Part shown: positions 8,602 through 17,499 of the stretch, piece by piece
How positions within the stretch are numbered: the stretch's first letter is position 1
Layout of the letters: every line of letters starts with the position of its first letter
Source: Arthrobacter sp. NIO-1057
Lineage (GTDB): Bacteria > Actinomycetota > Actinomycetes > Actinomycetales > Micrococcaceae
Assembly: GCF_900094805.1 (NCBI RefSeq)
Contig: NZ_FMAT01000005.1
Location: 62,001-126,000, forward strand
Direction: 5' to 3'
DNA: 64,000 nt
Notes under the pieces: model-generated
What the model saw: the letters and a program-made list of their open reading frames with translations, nothing else
Databases searched by the model: none
What the model was told of the DNA's origin: nothing
Program-made: the position numbers and the translations under genes

Positions 8602-10203
8602 ATGACTACCAACACCGAGCAACTCACCGGGCAGTCGATTCTCGCTGGTGAACGAACCACAGGCACCGGCCGCACCGTGAATGGTTACAACCCTGCCACC
8701 AACGAGCCACTAGAACCGGGCTACAGCCTGATAGATACCGACCAGCTGAAAATCGCCACCACGGCGGCTGCCGAAGCTTTTGATTCCTTCCGTGCATTGG
8801 ATCCAGAAAAGCACGCGGCCTTCCTGGAGGCTATCGCCGATAACATCGAGGCAGTGGGCGAAGAACTCGTAGAGCGCGCCATGGCCGAAACCGGTCTACC
8901 CGCAGCACGCCTAAACGGCGAGCGCGGACGCACCACCGGCCAGCTGCGTCTTTTCGCGAAGGTGGTCCGCCAAGGTGACTTCCGTGGCGTTCGAATCGAC
9001 CCGGCACTACCAGATCGCACTCCCCTGCCACGCGTAGATATTCGTCAGCGCAAGATCCCTCTGGGTCCGGTAGCAGTCTTTGGTGCTTCCAACTTCCCGT
9101 TGGCGTTCTCCACGGCCGGTGGCGATACCGCTTCAGCGTTGGCCGCGGGTTGCCCGGTAGTATTCAAGGCACACAATGCTCATCCTGGCACCAGTGAAAT
9201 CGTTGGTCGTGCCATCACTCAGGCTGTCGCCGATGCCGGTCTTCACCCCGGCGTTTTCTCCCTGGTCTACGGCCCAGGCGCGTCCATCGGACAGGCCCTG
9301 GTAGCCGATCCAGCGATCAAGGCAGTTGGCTTCACCGGTTCTCGTTCCGGCGGTACCGCGCTGATGGCTACCGCAGCTGCACGACCAGAACCGATTCCGG
9401 TCTACGCCGAAATGAGCGCCATCAACCCGGTCATCTTCTTCGAGGGCGCCCTCGCTGAAGACCCAGAAGGCCACGCCAAGGCCTATCTGGGATCAGTCAC
9501 CGGTTCTTCAGGCCAGCTTTGCACCGCGCCCGGTCTGGTCTTTGTCCCTTCCAGTGCCGCTGGGGATGCTTTTGCAAAGGCCATCGCTCCGGTTACCGCA
9601 ACCAGCGTTGGGCAAACCATGCTGACCGAAGGCATTTACACCGCGTGGAGTGAAGGGGTCGCTGCGCTGGAAAGCCAAGACGGAGTTGAACTGCTGGGTC
9701 GTGGCACACAGGGTGAGAGTGAAAATGCGCCGGCCCCTGCGATCTTTGCTTCGGGGGTTGAGCAACTGGTCAACAATCCGGTGCTTCAAGAAGAGATCTT
9801 TGGTGCTGCCTCTCTCGTGATTCGTTATGACAGCCCTGAAGAACTGTCTAACACCCTCTCCAAGTTGGAAGGTCAGCTCACTGCTACCTTGCAACTGAAT
9901 GATTCGGATCATCAGGCAGCTGCCCAGGTGCTTCCGATTCTGGAGACCAAGGCTGGACGTATTTTGATCAACGGTTGGCCTACCGGTGTTGAAGTGGGTG
10001 ACGCCATGGTTCATGGTGGCCCATTCCCTGCCACTTCTGCGCCGCAAACCACCTCGGTGGGAACTCTGGCCATTGAACGATTCCTGCGCCCGGTGGCTTA
10101 TCAGAACTTCCCAGAAGCTCTGTTGCCACAGCCATTGGCTACCGATAATCCGTGGAATTTGAATCGTCGCGTGGATGGCACGCTGAAGCTTGCAGGAGAA
10201 TAA
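8602..10203 (+). CDS. 2,5-dioxovalerate (alpha-ketoglutarate semialdehyde) dehydrogenase
   Basis: A 533-residue NAD(P)-dependent aldehyde dehydrogenase that oxidises the KdgD product to 2-oxoglutarate, which enters the TCA cycle. Catalytic elements visible: Asn164 in FGASNFPLAFS, the cofactor loop GFTGSRSGG (243-251), Glu270 in VYAEMS and the nucleophile Cys307 in SSGQLCTAPG. The replacement of the common GQ-x-C surround by SGQLCT and the long C-terminal tail (PVAYQNFPEALLP) are typical of the KGSADH-III/AldH-type branch linked to glucarate genes. AAGGAG stands five bases before ATG 8602. It lies 38 bases after kdgD and three bases before gudD. Confidence 0.93.
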   Translation: MTTNTEQLTGQSILAGERTTGTGRTVNGYNPATNEPLEPGYSLIDTDQLKIATTAAAEAFDSFRALDPEKHAAFLEAIADNIEAVGEELVERAMAETGLPAARLNGERGRTTGQLRLFAKVVRQGDFRGVRIDPALPDRTPLPRVDIRQRKIPLGPVAVFGASNFPLAFSTAGGDTASALAAGCPVVFKAHNAHPGTSEIVGRAITQAVADAGLHPGVFSLVYGPGASIGQALVADPAIKAVGFTGSRSGGTALMATAAARPEPIPVYAEMSAINPVIFFEGALAEDPEGHAKAYLGSVTGSSGQLCTAPGLVFVPSSAAGDAFAKAIAPVTATSVGQTMLTEGIYTAWSEGVAALESQDGVELLGRGTQGESENAPAPAIFASGVEQLVNNPVLQEEIFGAASLVIRYDSPEELSNTLSKLEGQLTATLQLNDSDHQAAAQVLPILETKAGRILINGWPTGVEVGDAMVHGGPFPATSAPQTTSVGTLAIERFLRPVAYQNFPEALLPQPLATDNPWNLNRRVDGTLKLAGE

Positions 10204-10206
10204 CGC

Positions 10207-11535
10207 ATGAGTGCACAACCAACTATTGCGTCGGTAGAAGTCATTCCAGTTGCCGGTCATGATTCCATGTTGCTGAATCTCTCCGGCGCACACGGTCCTT
10301 TCTTCACTAGAAATATCGTGATCATAACCGACTCTGAGGGACGCACCGGTTTGGGTGAGGTACCCGGTGGTGAAGCAATCCGCTCCACCATTGAGGAAGC
10401 TGGAGCGCTCATCAACGGTGCCCCTGTGGCTAAGTACCGTTCCCTGTTGCGTCAGATTTCCAGCCGTTTCGCAGACCGCGACAAGGGTGGGCGTGGAGCA
10501 CAGACTTTTGATTTGCGCACCACCGTTCACGCGGTGACCGCGGTAGAGTCGGCGCTCTTGGATCTGCATGGTCAGTTCCTTTCGGTTCCGGTCGCAGAGC
10601 TGCTTGGCGATGGCCAGCAACGCGACGCGGTACCAATGCTTGGCTACCTCTTCTACGTGGGCAATCCTGACGCCACGGATCTTCCATACCTTCGTGAACC
10701 TAACGGCGCCGATGATTGGGAAAAGGTTCGTCGTGAAGAAGCCATGACGCCACAAGCAATTGTTCATTTAGCTGAAGCAGCCCAGAAGCGCTACGGGTTC
10801 AAAGATTTCAAGCTCAAGGGTGGAGTTCAGGAAGGCGATGCAGAAGTAGATGCAGTGATCGCACTCAAGGAACGCTTCCCTGACGCTCGCATTACTTTAG
10901 ATCCCAACGGCGGCTGGTTGCTAGAAGACGCTATCCGCCTAGGAAAGCGGATGCGTGGCGTTGTGGCCTACGCAGAAGACCCATGTGGTCCGGAAGGTCG
11001 CTTCTCAGGACGTGAAGTCATGAGTGAGTTCCGTCGTGCCACTGGTTTACAGACGGCAACCAACATGATTGCTACCGACTGGCGCGAGATGTCGCACGCG
11101 GTGCGCACCAATGCGGTTGACATTCCGCTGGCAGATCCACACTTCTGGACTATGTCTGGTTCCGTGCGTGTGGCTCAACTCTGCGATGAATTTGGACTTA
11201 CTTGGGGATCTCATTCGAATAACCACTTCGATATTTCCTTGGCGATGTTCACGCAGGCTGGTGCGGCTGCTCCGGGCGAAATCACTGCCTTGGATACTCA
11301 CTGGATTTGGCAGGATGGGCAGGGTCTAACCGAAGAACCACTGCAAATCCGAGATGGCCAGATTGAGGTTCCGCAGCGTGCTGGTCTGGGTGTGGAACTG
11401 AACCGCGAACGAGTGAACGAAGCACATGAGCTCTACTTGGAGCACGGTCTAGGATCACGAGACGATGCGGTATCAATGCAATATCTCATTCCGGGTTGGA
11501 GCTTTGATTCCAAGAGCCCGGCACTAGTTCGCTAA
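10207..11535 (+). CDS. gudD: Glucarate dehydratase
   Basis: A 442-residue enolase-superfamily enzyme that dehydrates D-glucarate (and often L-idarate) to 5-dehydro-4-deoxyglucarate. The active-site set is complete: KxK at Lys202/Lys204 (FKDFKLKGG), metal ligands Asp232 (LDPNGGW), Glu257 (YAEDPCG) and Asn286 (ATNMIAT), and the Asp310-His336 dyad ([18 protein letters not shown]). N-terminal capping-domain motif [23 protein letters not shown] is standard for GudD. AGGAG overlaps the end of the preceding gene, ATG begins three bases after its stop, so translation is probably coupled. Last gene of the kdgD operon. Confidence 0.96.
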   Translation: MSAQPTIASVEVIPVAGHDSMLLNLSGAHGPFFTRNIVIITDSEGRTGLGEVPGGEAIRSTIEEAGALINGAPVAKYRSLLRQISSRFADRDKGGRGAQTFDLRTTVHAVTAVESALLDLHGQFLSVPVAELLGDGQQRDAVPMLGYLFYVGNPDATDLPYLREPNGADDWEKVRREEAMTPQAIVHLAEAAQKRYGFKDFKLKGGVQEGDAEVDAVIALKERFPDARITLDPNGGWLLEDAIRLGKRMRGVVAYAEDPCGPEGRFSGREVMSEFRRATGLQTATNMIATDWREMSHAVRTNAVDIPLADPHFWTMSGSVRVAQLCDEFGLTWGSHSNNHFDISLAMFTQAGAAAPGEITALDTHWIWQDGQGLTEEPLQIRDGQIEVPQRAGLGVELNRERVNEAHELYLEHGLGSRDDAVSMQYLIPGWSFDSKSPALVR

Positions 11536-11564
11536 GAAATTGATATTGAATACATGAGCGCCAT

Positions 11565-11607
11565 GGGGACGGCTGGGCCAACATCTAATGTTGACCCAGC
11601 CGTCCCC
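11565..11607 (+). terminator. Stem-loop terminator after gudD
   Basis: A 20-base stem (11565-11584 with 11588-11607) with a single mismatch closes a three-base loop, 30 bases after gudD. It is followed by GCGGTGTTCTCT rather than a T run, so termination may be partial, leaving read-through into the AEC permease genes possible. Confidence 0.65.
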
Positions 11608-11663
11608 GCGGTGTTCTCTGCCTGTACTCGTATGGGCGCCCAGAAGGACAAGCAGGAGAATAA

Positions 11664-12605
11664 ATGCAAGGCGTGATGCAAGGTTTCGCGGTAGTCCTCA
11701 TTCTGATTGGAGTAGGACTCGCCACCGCAAAATTTCTCCCAAGTAAGCGCCAAGCCATTTCCTCCGGGCTGACACCTCTGATTTTTTACATCACCAATCC
11801 TGCTTTGATGTTCATCCTCTTGGCCGATGCTGACTTAGGCCTGGTGCTCGGTGTTTTCACACCCATTGCTTTGCTCACCGCTGCATTGACCGGTGCACTC
11901 TTTGCGGTGTCCTCCAGAGTATTTCTGAAGACCCCTGCTCACAATCTTCCAGCGGCCGCCATGGCCACGAGTTACGTTAATGCAGGAAACATCGGTATAC
12001 CCCTAGCGCTCTATGCCGTGGGTAGCACGACTCCCGCGGTGTCTGTCTTGATAGCTCAATTGCTTGTCATCGCGCCTGCCTATTTATGCATGTTCGCATT
12101 GGTTTCGCGCAAGCTCAATCCAGAGACTCAAGAGCTACCCCTGGGCAGAACAATTCTTAAATCTATTGCCAATCCGGTAACTATCGCCACAGCCATAGGT
12201 GCTTGTTTTTCCTTCTTCCATCTCAAGCTTCCCGAAGTTTTACATGACCCCTTGGAAATGCTGGGTAATGCTTCGATTCCGCTTTTGCTGATGGCCTTTG
12301 GCATGTCTTTGTACGGTCAAAAGCCCTTGGCCGAAAAGGATGGCCGGCCAGAAGTTTTGATGGGCAGTGCGTTCAAAGTTGTTGTCATGCCCTGTATCGC
12401 GTGGATCATGGGAAGGTTTGTTTTCGGCCTTGAATCAATAGAACTTATGGGAGTTGTGGTGATGGCAGCGTTACCTACCGCGCAGAATGTTCTCCTGTTC
12501 AGTCAACAGTTTTCTTTGAAGCCTACTGTGCCTCGGGAAGTAATCCTGGCCAGTACCTTCTTGTCCATCCCGGTAGCATTATTAGCAACGTTCCTGTTGA
12601 GCTAG
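11664..12605 (+). CDS. AEC (auxin efflux carrier/malate permease-like) transporter 1
   Basis: A 313-residue membrane protein with about ten hydrophobic helices in two repeats. Each half has a conserved polar segment: ATSYVNAGNIGIPLALYAVG in the first and AALPTAQNVLLFSQQF near the C-terminus, the hallmark of AEC-family carriers. CAGGAG sits seven bases before the ATG. Bacterial members move organic acids such as malate or malonate. This gene is followed 17 bases later by a second AEC gene, and both lie between the glucarate genes and the gudD-paralogue operon, suggesting an acid sugar or its breakdown product as substrate. Direction of transport cannot be told from sequence. Confidence 0.85.
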   Translation: MQGVMQGFAVVLILIGVGLATAKFLPSKRQAISSGLTPLIFYITNPALMFILLADADLGLVLGVFTPIALLTAALTGALFAVSSRVFLKTPAHNLPAAAMATSYVNAGNIGIPLALYAVGSTTPAVSVLIAQLLVIAPAYLCMFALVSRKLNPETQELPLGRTILKSIANPVTIATAIGACFSFFHLKLPEVLHDPLEMLGNASIPLLLMAFGMSLYGQKPLAEKDGRPEVLMGSAFKVVVMPCIAWIMGRFVFGLESIELMGVVVMAALPTAQNVLLFSQQFSLKPTVPREVILASTFLSIPVALLATFLLS

Positions 12606-12622
12606 GAGTTCAAACTCGTCTC

Positions 12623-13552
12623 ATGTTTGGTGTCTTTGAAGGATTTTTCGGTATATGGGCCATCATCGGTATTGGCTACTGGGCTGCAAAGAAAAATATC
12701 TTTGGCCCTGAAGGGCGCATGATCCTCAACCGGCTCACTTTCTTCATCGCCTCCCCCGCTCTACTATTCACCACCATTGCTGGAGCCAATCCCCAAGAAG
12801 CATTAGGCTCACAACTGTTTATTGCAGGACTCTCAGCCAGCGTAATTTTTGCACTGTTCTATCTACTCTCACGCTGGTTATTCAAGCGCTCGGCCGGTGA
12901 ACGAACAATCGGCGCGATGGCGGCATCAACGGTGAATGCAGGAAATCTCGGGTTACCCATCGCTCTCTACGCGTTAGGAGATATTTCCCTAGCTGCACCT
13001 GTCGCTCTATTTCAGATGGCCATCATGACCCCAGTGTCACTGTCGATGATGGAGAAAGCGACCAGCAGTAAAGAACCCGGTGGACAAAGCGTGCTGGTGC
13101 GCACCCTATCTAACCCGATGATTATCGCTTCGGCCGCCGGCCTGGCTTGTTCGATATTTCATTGGATGCCACCACAACTGCTATTGACTCCTATCGAATT
13201 GCTTGCTGGAGCATCGATTCCGGCCATGCTCTTAGGCTTCGGTATTTCATTGGTAGGGTCCAAGCCATTGCAGAAGTCAACACAGCGACGTACCGAAGTC
13301 TGGGTTGCCGCCGGGCTCAAACTCGTGGCTCATCCGCTCTTGGCGTGGGCACTGGCCGCCTGGGTCTTCAGGCTTGATTCCACGGGTCAATATATCGCGG
13401 TCATCATGGCCGCTCTACCTACCGCGCAGAATATTTTCGTCAATGCAGACCGGTATAGCGCAGGAATTACTATTGCGAAGGACACCGTACTGGTCACCAC
13501 GATTTTGGGTATTCCAGTGATGCTGGCCTTTGCAGGTTTATTGCACCCTTAG
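12623..13552 (+). CDS. AEC transporter 2 (tandem paralogue)
   Basis: A 309-residue AEC carrier with the same two signature segments as its neighbour: AASTVNAGNLGLPIALYALG and ALPTAQNIFVNADRY. It looks like an old tandem duplicate; hydrophobic layout and length match but overall identity appears modest. AGGAG lies about 14 bases before ATG 12623, rather far. The two genes are probably cotranscribed. Two unequal copies could form a heteromer or handle different acids; nothing in the sequence decides this. Confidence 0.85.
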   Translation: MFGVFEGFFGIWAIIGIGYWAAKKNIFGPEGRMILNRLTFFIASPALLFTTIAGANPQEALGSQLFIAGLSASVIFALFYLLSRWLFKRSAGERTIGAMAASTVNAGNLGLPIALYALGDISLAAPVALFQMAIMTPVSLSMMEKATSSKEPGGQSVLVRTLSNPMIIASAAGLACSIFHWMPPQLLLTPIELLAGASIPAMLLGFGISLVGSKPLQKSTQRRTEVWVAAGLKLVAHPLLAWALAAWVFRLDSTGQYIAVIMAALPTAQNIFVNADRYSAGITIAKDTVLVTTILGIPVMLAFAGLLHP

Positions 13553-13587
13553 CCCTGCGGAGAACCTGCCGGGCTGCTTCGAACAAC

Positions 13588-14538
13588 TCACGACTTCTTT
13601 GGCAACGACGCGTTCTCCGGAATGCTCGACCCTTCGACAGTTTCCAACGACTCAATAAAAACCTCTCGCAGGCGTTGAGCAGCAGGATTCACTGATCCTT
13701 CCTCCCAGGCAATAAAAATGTCCGAATGGTTCAAGTCTTGTAGTCCGTCCGGGCCAGTTAGCTCCTCAAACACCACGCCAGGCGGGGCGAAGTCCATTGC
13801 GCTGGCTGGTACGAGGGAGACACCGAGTCCCACCGCCACTAGTGCCATCAGCGCAGGAATCTGGCTCGCGATTTGGGCGATAGTTGGTTTGCTGCCAACA
13901 GAATCAAATAGCCGAATCACCAGATCATAGAAGTACCGGGCTTCGTTCGTTGAATACATCATCAATGGCAGCCCTACCAGCTCTTTGATGAGTACACCCT
14001 TGCCCGTGACTAAGTGGTGTCCCGACGGCAGGGCCACCACAAGACGGTCTTTCTTCACCAGACACGATTGGACACCTGGCCTAGTAACCACCGGACGCAA
14101 CAAACCAACATCAATATTTCCGCTGCTCAGTGCATCGAGCTGGTCAATGGAGACAGCTTCACGCAAAACCAAGGTGACATCTGGCAAGTGGCGTGCTGCC
14201 GTGGATAACAATGCTGGCAAGACTGATTGACCTGCCACCGAGGTGTAGCCAACGACCACCGACCCGGAATCACCGGTTGATACACGTGAGACTTCGATAC
14301 TCGTTCGACGACTCAAGTCCAAGAGACGGCGTGCATTCGGCAATAGGACTTCTCCAGCTGCGGTGAGCTGCACATTGCGCGAGGTTCGGGTGAAGAGCTT
14401 GGCGTTCAGTTCGCGTTCTAACAGCTGGATCTGTCGGCTCAGCGGAGGCTGAGTCATGTTCAATCGTTCAGCGGCGGCACCGAAGTGGAGTTCTTCGGCG
14501 ACAGCGACGAACGACTCCAGCTGAATGAGCGAAAACAT
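13588..14538 (-). CDS. LysR-family transcriptional regulator of the gudD-paralogue operon
   Basis: A 316-residue LysR protein with the HTH in residues 1-60 (SFVAVAEELHFGAAAERLNMTQPPLSRQ) and a substrate-binding domain beyond residue 90. ATG 14538 has AGGAG seven bases upstream; a TTG one codon earlier is less likely. The recognition helix is the same as that of the LysR encoded at 6594, although the effector domains differ, so the two may read the same DNA motif but answer different acids. It is divergent from the gudD paralogue, with the shared element between them. The C-terminus is about 15 residues longer than that of the first copy. Confidence 0.9.
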   Translation of the reverse strand: MFSLIQLESFVAVAEELHFGAAAERLNMTQPPLSRQIQLLERELNAKLFTRTSRNVQLTAAGEVLLPNARRLLDLSRRTSIEVSRVSTGDSGSVVVGYTSVAGQSVLPALLSTAARHLPDVTLVLREAVSIDQLDALSSGNIDVGLLRPVVTRPGVQSCLVKKDRLVVALPSGHHLVTGKGVLIKELVGLPLMMYSTNEARYFYDLVIRLFDSVGSKPTIAQIASQIPALMALVAVGLGVSLVPASAMDFAPPGVVFEELTGPDGLQDLNHSDIFIAWEEGSVNPAAQRLREVFIESLETVEGSSIPENASLPKKS

Positions 14539-14573
14539 CAATGCTCTCCTTGAATCGTTGATTGCATAAGTTA

Positions 14574-14604
14574 GCTTGGACAGGTATCAATTTGGGCTTC
14601 TAAG
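14574..14604 (+). promoter_or_regulatory. Candidate promoter of the gudD-paralogue operon with shared sugar-acid element
   Basis: GCTTGGACAGGTATCA (14574-14589) with TTGGAC at 14576-14581, a 17-base spacer and TCTAAG at 14599-14604. Transcription would begin near 14611, about 30 bases before ATG 14640. It differs at one base from the kdgD copy 7 kb away, although the surrounding sequences are unrelated, which argues for conservation of a protein-binding site rather than recent duplication. Confidence 0.6.
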
Positions 14605-14639
14605 GTGATTCTAAACCCAGACGACCAAGGGAGTACTTC

Positions 14640-15962
14640 ATGTTGGATGCAACGATGCAACAAGTCTTCGGCCAAGACCTGCCAGATCAGCAACCGTTCT
14701 GCAGGATTCAAAAAATCGAGGTCACCCCGGTAGCCTTCGCAGATCCTCCGTTGCTTAACTCTGTGGGTGTTCATGAACCGTACGCGTTGCGAGCCATCAT
14801 CGTGGTCCACACCGACAGCGGACACTATGGTCTGGGCGAAACCTATGGCGATGAGGTGCACGTGAATCGTCTGCGCCGAGCAGCCGAAGAACTGATCAAC
14901 GCTGATCCTTTCAACCTCAGCGTGATCTCCCGTCTGGTATCAGCTTCACTACGCCAAGATGACGGCCAAGGTGGGCACGGAACCGGTGGCATGGTCACCA
15001 CCACGTCACTTGATGATCGTGTGCTCTCCGCGTTCAACGTTGCCTGCCTCGATATCCAAGGCAAGATCCTCGGCCTGCCGGTGAGCGCACTACTCGGCGG
15101 GGCCGTGCGGGAACATGTAGATTTCAGCGGCTATCTCTTCTACAAATGGGCTGCCCACCCCGGACAAGAACCTGATAAATGGGGACCCGCCGAAGACCCT
15201 GCAGGAATCGTCGCTCAAGCTCGCATCATGGTCAACGACTATGGGTTCCGTGCTCTGAAGCTCAAGGGTGGGGTGTTCCCTCCAGAGCAAGAGGCCGCAG
15301 CGATTGAAGCTTTGCACGAGGAATTTCCTGACATTCCGCTGCGACTAGATCCCAACGGAGTGTGGAGCGTGCCAACCGCTATCAGCGTTGGACACCGCCT
15401 AGAGTCCTCACTCGAATATCTCGAAGACCCTTGTTTGAGCATTGCAGATAACGCCGCGGTGCGCGCGGAAATTGCTCTGCCAATTGCCACCAATATGTGT
15501 GTTGTTTCCTTTGCTGATCTCCCACCAGCTATGGATGCCAAGGCCATCGATATTGTGCTCTCGGATCATCATTTCTGGGGTGGGCTTAGCCGGTCAAAAT
15601 TGCTTTCCGGAATTGCAGAAACCTTTAGGTTGCGTCTCTCGATGCATTCTAATTCGCATCTTGGCATCAGTTTTGCTGCCATGATTCATCTTGCTGCCGC
15701 GACCGAAAACATCGACTACGCGTGCGACACTCACTGGCCTTGGAAGCGCGAAGAAGACGACGTCATTGTGCCTGGCGTGTTGGTCATTCAAGAAGGGCAC
15801 GTCAAGGTCCCCACAGCCCCCGGTCTTGGAATCGAATTGGACCCGCAGGCCTTGGAACGCATGCACCAGCAGTATCTCGATAGCGGACTTCGCCAGCGTA
15901 ACGACACCGGCTACATGCAATCCATCGATCCTAGCTACGAGCTGAAGAGCCCAAGATGGTAG
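14640..15962 (+). CDS. Glucarate dehydratase paralogue (GudX-like enolase-superfamily enzyme)
   Basis: A 440-residue homologue of GudD that keeps all catalytic positions: Lys207/Lys209 (RALKLKGGV), Asp237 (LDPNGVW), Glu262 (YLEDPC), an Asn in ATNMCV, Asp in VLSDHHFW and the His of SMHSNSHLGIS. It therefore is probably active rather than a dead copy. It differs from the true GudD in the N-terminal capping domain (VGVHEPYALRAIIVVHTDS; LGETYG instead of LGEVPGG), which sets substrate choice, so another acid sugar is likely. AGGGAG precedes ATG 14640. Its stop overlaps the start of the D-2-hydroxyacid dehydrogenase gene by seven bases, implying a joint pathway. Glucarate dehydratase activity cannot be excluded. 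Confidence 0.88.
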   Translation: MLDATMQQVFGQDLPDQQPFCRIQKIEVTPVAFADPPLLNSVGVHEPYALRAIIVVHTDSGHYGLGETYGDEVHVNRLRRAAEELINADPFNLSVISRLVSASLRQDDGQGGHGTGGMVTTTSLDDRVLSAFNVACLDIQGKILGLPVSALLGGAVREHVDFSGYLFYKWAAHPGQEPDKWGPAEDPAGIVAQARIMVNDYGFRALKLKGGVFPPEQEAAAIEALHEEFPDIPLRLDPNGVWSVPTAISVGHRLESSLEYLEDPCLSIADNAAVRAEIALPIATNMCVVSFADLPPAMDAKAIDIVLSDHHFWGGLSRSKLLSGIAETFRLRLSMHSNSHLGISFAAMIHLAAATENIDYACDTHWPWKREEDDVIVPGVLVIQEGHVKVPTAPGLGIELDPQALERMHQQYLDSGLRQRNDTGYMQSIDPSYELKSPRW

Positions 15963-16948
15963 TCCCACTCAAGATTGTGGTCAGCGATCCTATTGTGTCC
16001 CGCTTCCAATCACGCTTTCGTCAGTTAGTGCCGGATCACGAATGGCATTTCATCACCGATCTACCCGGCGAAGAGCAATCAGCACATATTGCCGAAGCTG
16101 ATGTGCTTGTCTGTGCCAAGCTGTCATCCGAAGATGCCCAACGATGCCAGGCGGGCCTAGTACATGTCACTGGTTCGGGTACGGATCGGGTGGCTTTGGC
16201 TTCCCTACCAAAAACGGCCCGGGTAGCCACGACGTCTCATCATGAACGGTCCATCGCGGAATACATTCTGATGGTCATCCTTGCGCACGAACGCCACCTG
16301 TTCGAAGTCACCAATGAACTACGTGATGGACTATGGAAAACAGTGGCCACCGACCAAACTGTCCCCATGTTCCGGACTTTTATAGATCTGACTATCGGTT
16401 TCATCGGGTTAGGTGGCATCGGCCGCCAAACTCTGGCAGCCGTCTCTGCTTTGGGGGCGAAATCTGTAGCGGTTCGTCGCAACTTATCAGCCACGGCTGA
16501 AGCCGACGAAAACTTGTTATGGGTCAAGTCGATGGAGCACTTACCGTTGCTTCTCGAGTCCAGTGATGTGGTAATTCTAGGATTGCCGCTGACGGATGAA
16601 ACCCGGCATTTGATGGGAGCAAAGGAATTTGGTCTCATGCGTGAAGATGCGTTGCTCATCAACGTTTCACGTGGGCCAATTGTTGATGCCCAAGCCCTAC
16701 TGGTTGCTTTGGATCGCCAGAGTATTGGTGGCGCTGCGTTAGATGTTTGGTGGGAAGCTCCGCTCAATAAGGTAGCTCCCGAGCTTACCCAACGTCTCGC
16801 GGCTCACCCACAAGTGATCGCTACCCCGCATTATTCGGGCCATGCCAAAATCACCTTTGAGTCGCGTGTCAATGAAATCTGTAAAAACATCGATGACTAC
16901 GCAACTCAACGCTCGCAGTTAGTCACGGCAGCTGGCGCAGAGAGTTGA
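15956..16948 (+). CDS. D-2-hydroxyacid dehydrogenase (D-isomer specific, NAD-binding)
   Basis: A 330-residue dehydrogenase. The Rossmann motif GLGGIG is at residues 151-156 after a hydrophobic strand (TIGFIG); the catalytic Arg lies in LLINVSRGPIVD, the Glu in DVWWEAPLN and the His in ATPHYSGH. The final signature GH replaces the common GxT after the catalytic His, a phosphoglycerate dehydrogenase/formate dehydrogenase-like variant. It would reduce a 2-keto acid to a D-hydroxy acid or the reverse. It overlaps the gudD paralogue by seven bases and surely shares its message, so its likely substrate is a keto acid derived from the dehydratase product; that link is inference. Confidence 0.85.
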   Translation: MVVPLKIVVSDPIVSRFQSRFRQLVPDHEWHFITDLPGEEQSAHIAEADVLVCAKLSSEDAQRCQAGLVHVTGSGTDRVALASLPKTARVATTSHHERSIAEYILMVILAHERHLFEVTNELRDGLWKTVATDQTVPMFRTFIDLTIGFIGLGGIGRQTLAAVSALGAKSVAVRRNLSATAEADENLLWVKSMEHLPLLLESSDVVILGLPLTDETRHLMGAKEFGLMREDALLINVSRGPIVDAQALLVALDRQSIGGAALDVWWEAPLNKVAPELTQRLAAHPQVIATPHYSGHAKITFESRVNEICKNIDDYATQRSQLVTAAGAES

Positions 16949-17033
16949 ACTCTAGTTTCGATCATGTGCCACCAATTCACATTTGAGGCACCGCGCTAGG
17001 CAAATTCTGCCTTGGTACGGTGCACTCCATAGA

Positions 17034-17486
17034 ATGGTGCCCATGCAAGATGAAAAGCTGCTGCAAATGGTTGAAGAAGAGTTCACTGCGATACTTCTGC
17101 ATGCCAGAGACATGATCATTCGGCGTGCCAAGGCCGTGCACCCAGACTTGCAGGCGCCCGGATACCGACTTTTGTCGTTAGTGATCCGTGATGACGCGCA
17201 GCAGCAGGGTGCTTTGGCTGAAAAACTCCGTCTTGATAAAGCAACGATTTCGCGTTTGGTTCAGCAGCTAGAATCCCTCAATCTGGTGAATCGCACGCAG
17301 GATCCCTCAGACCGTCGTGCTCAGCTCGTCTCCGCAACGCCCATGGCTCATGAGAAGTGGCGCGATAGCGGTAACACTCTGCGTCAAGAGCTACGTAAGC
17401 AGCTCACCGAGTGGGAAGCAAGCGAACTACAGAACTTTGGGGAACTCTTGCATCGTTTGAATATCAGGTTTGACGAACTCGTATAG
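17034..17486 (+). CDS. MarR-family transcriptional regulator
   Basis: A protein of about 150 residues with a MarR-type winged helix: LAEKLRLDKATISRLVQQLESLNLVNRTQDPSDRRAQLVSAT covers the recognition helix and the basic wing with the DRR motif. ATG codons at 17034 and 17043 are both possible; neither has a good ribosome-binding site, and a longer frame from 16983 adds residues outside the fold. The region CATAGAAT just before could be a -10, which would make the transcript nearly leaderless. Its target is unknown. It lies between the hydroxyacid dehydrogenase and a leftward helicase gene, so no partner gene is obvious. Confidence 0.83.
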   Translation: MVPMQDEKLLQMVEEEFTAILLHARDMIIRRAKAVHPDLQAPGYRLLSLVIRDDAQQQGALAEKLRLDKATISRLVQQLESLNLVNRTQDPSDRRAQLVSATPMAHEKWRDSGNTLRQELRKQLTEWEASELQNFGELLHRLNIRFDELV

Positions 17487-17499
17487 CTACTAGCCTCGG

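Noticed and set aside
9508-10767. A 419-codon open frame on the minus strand opposite the semialdehyde dehydrogenase and gudD
   Set aside because: It lies wholly antisense to two well-supported genes, has no family resemblance, and arises from codon bias in the real genes.
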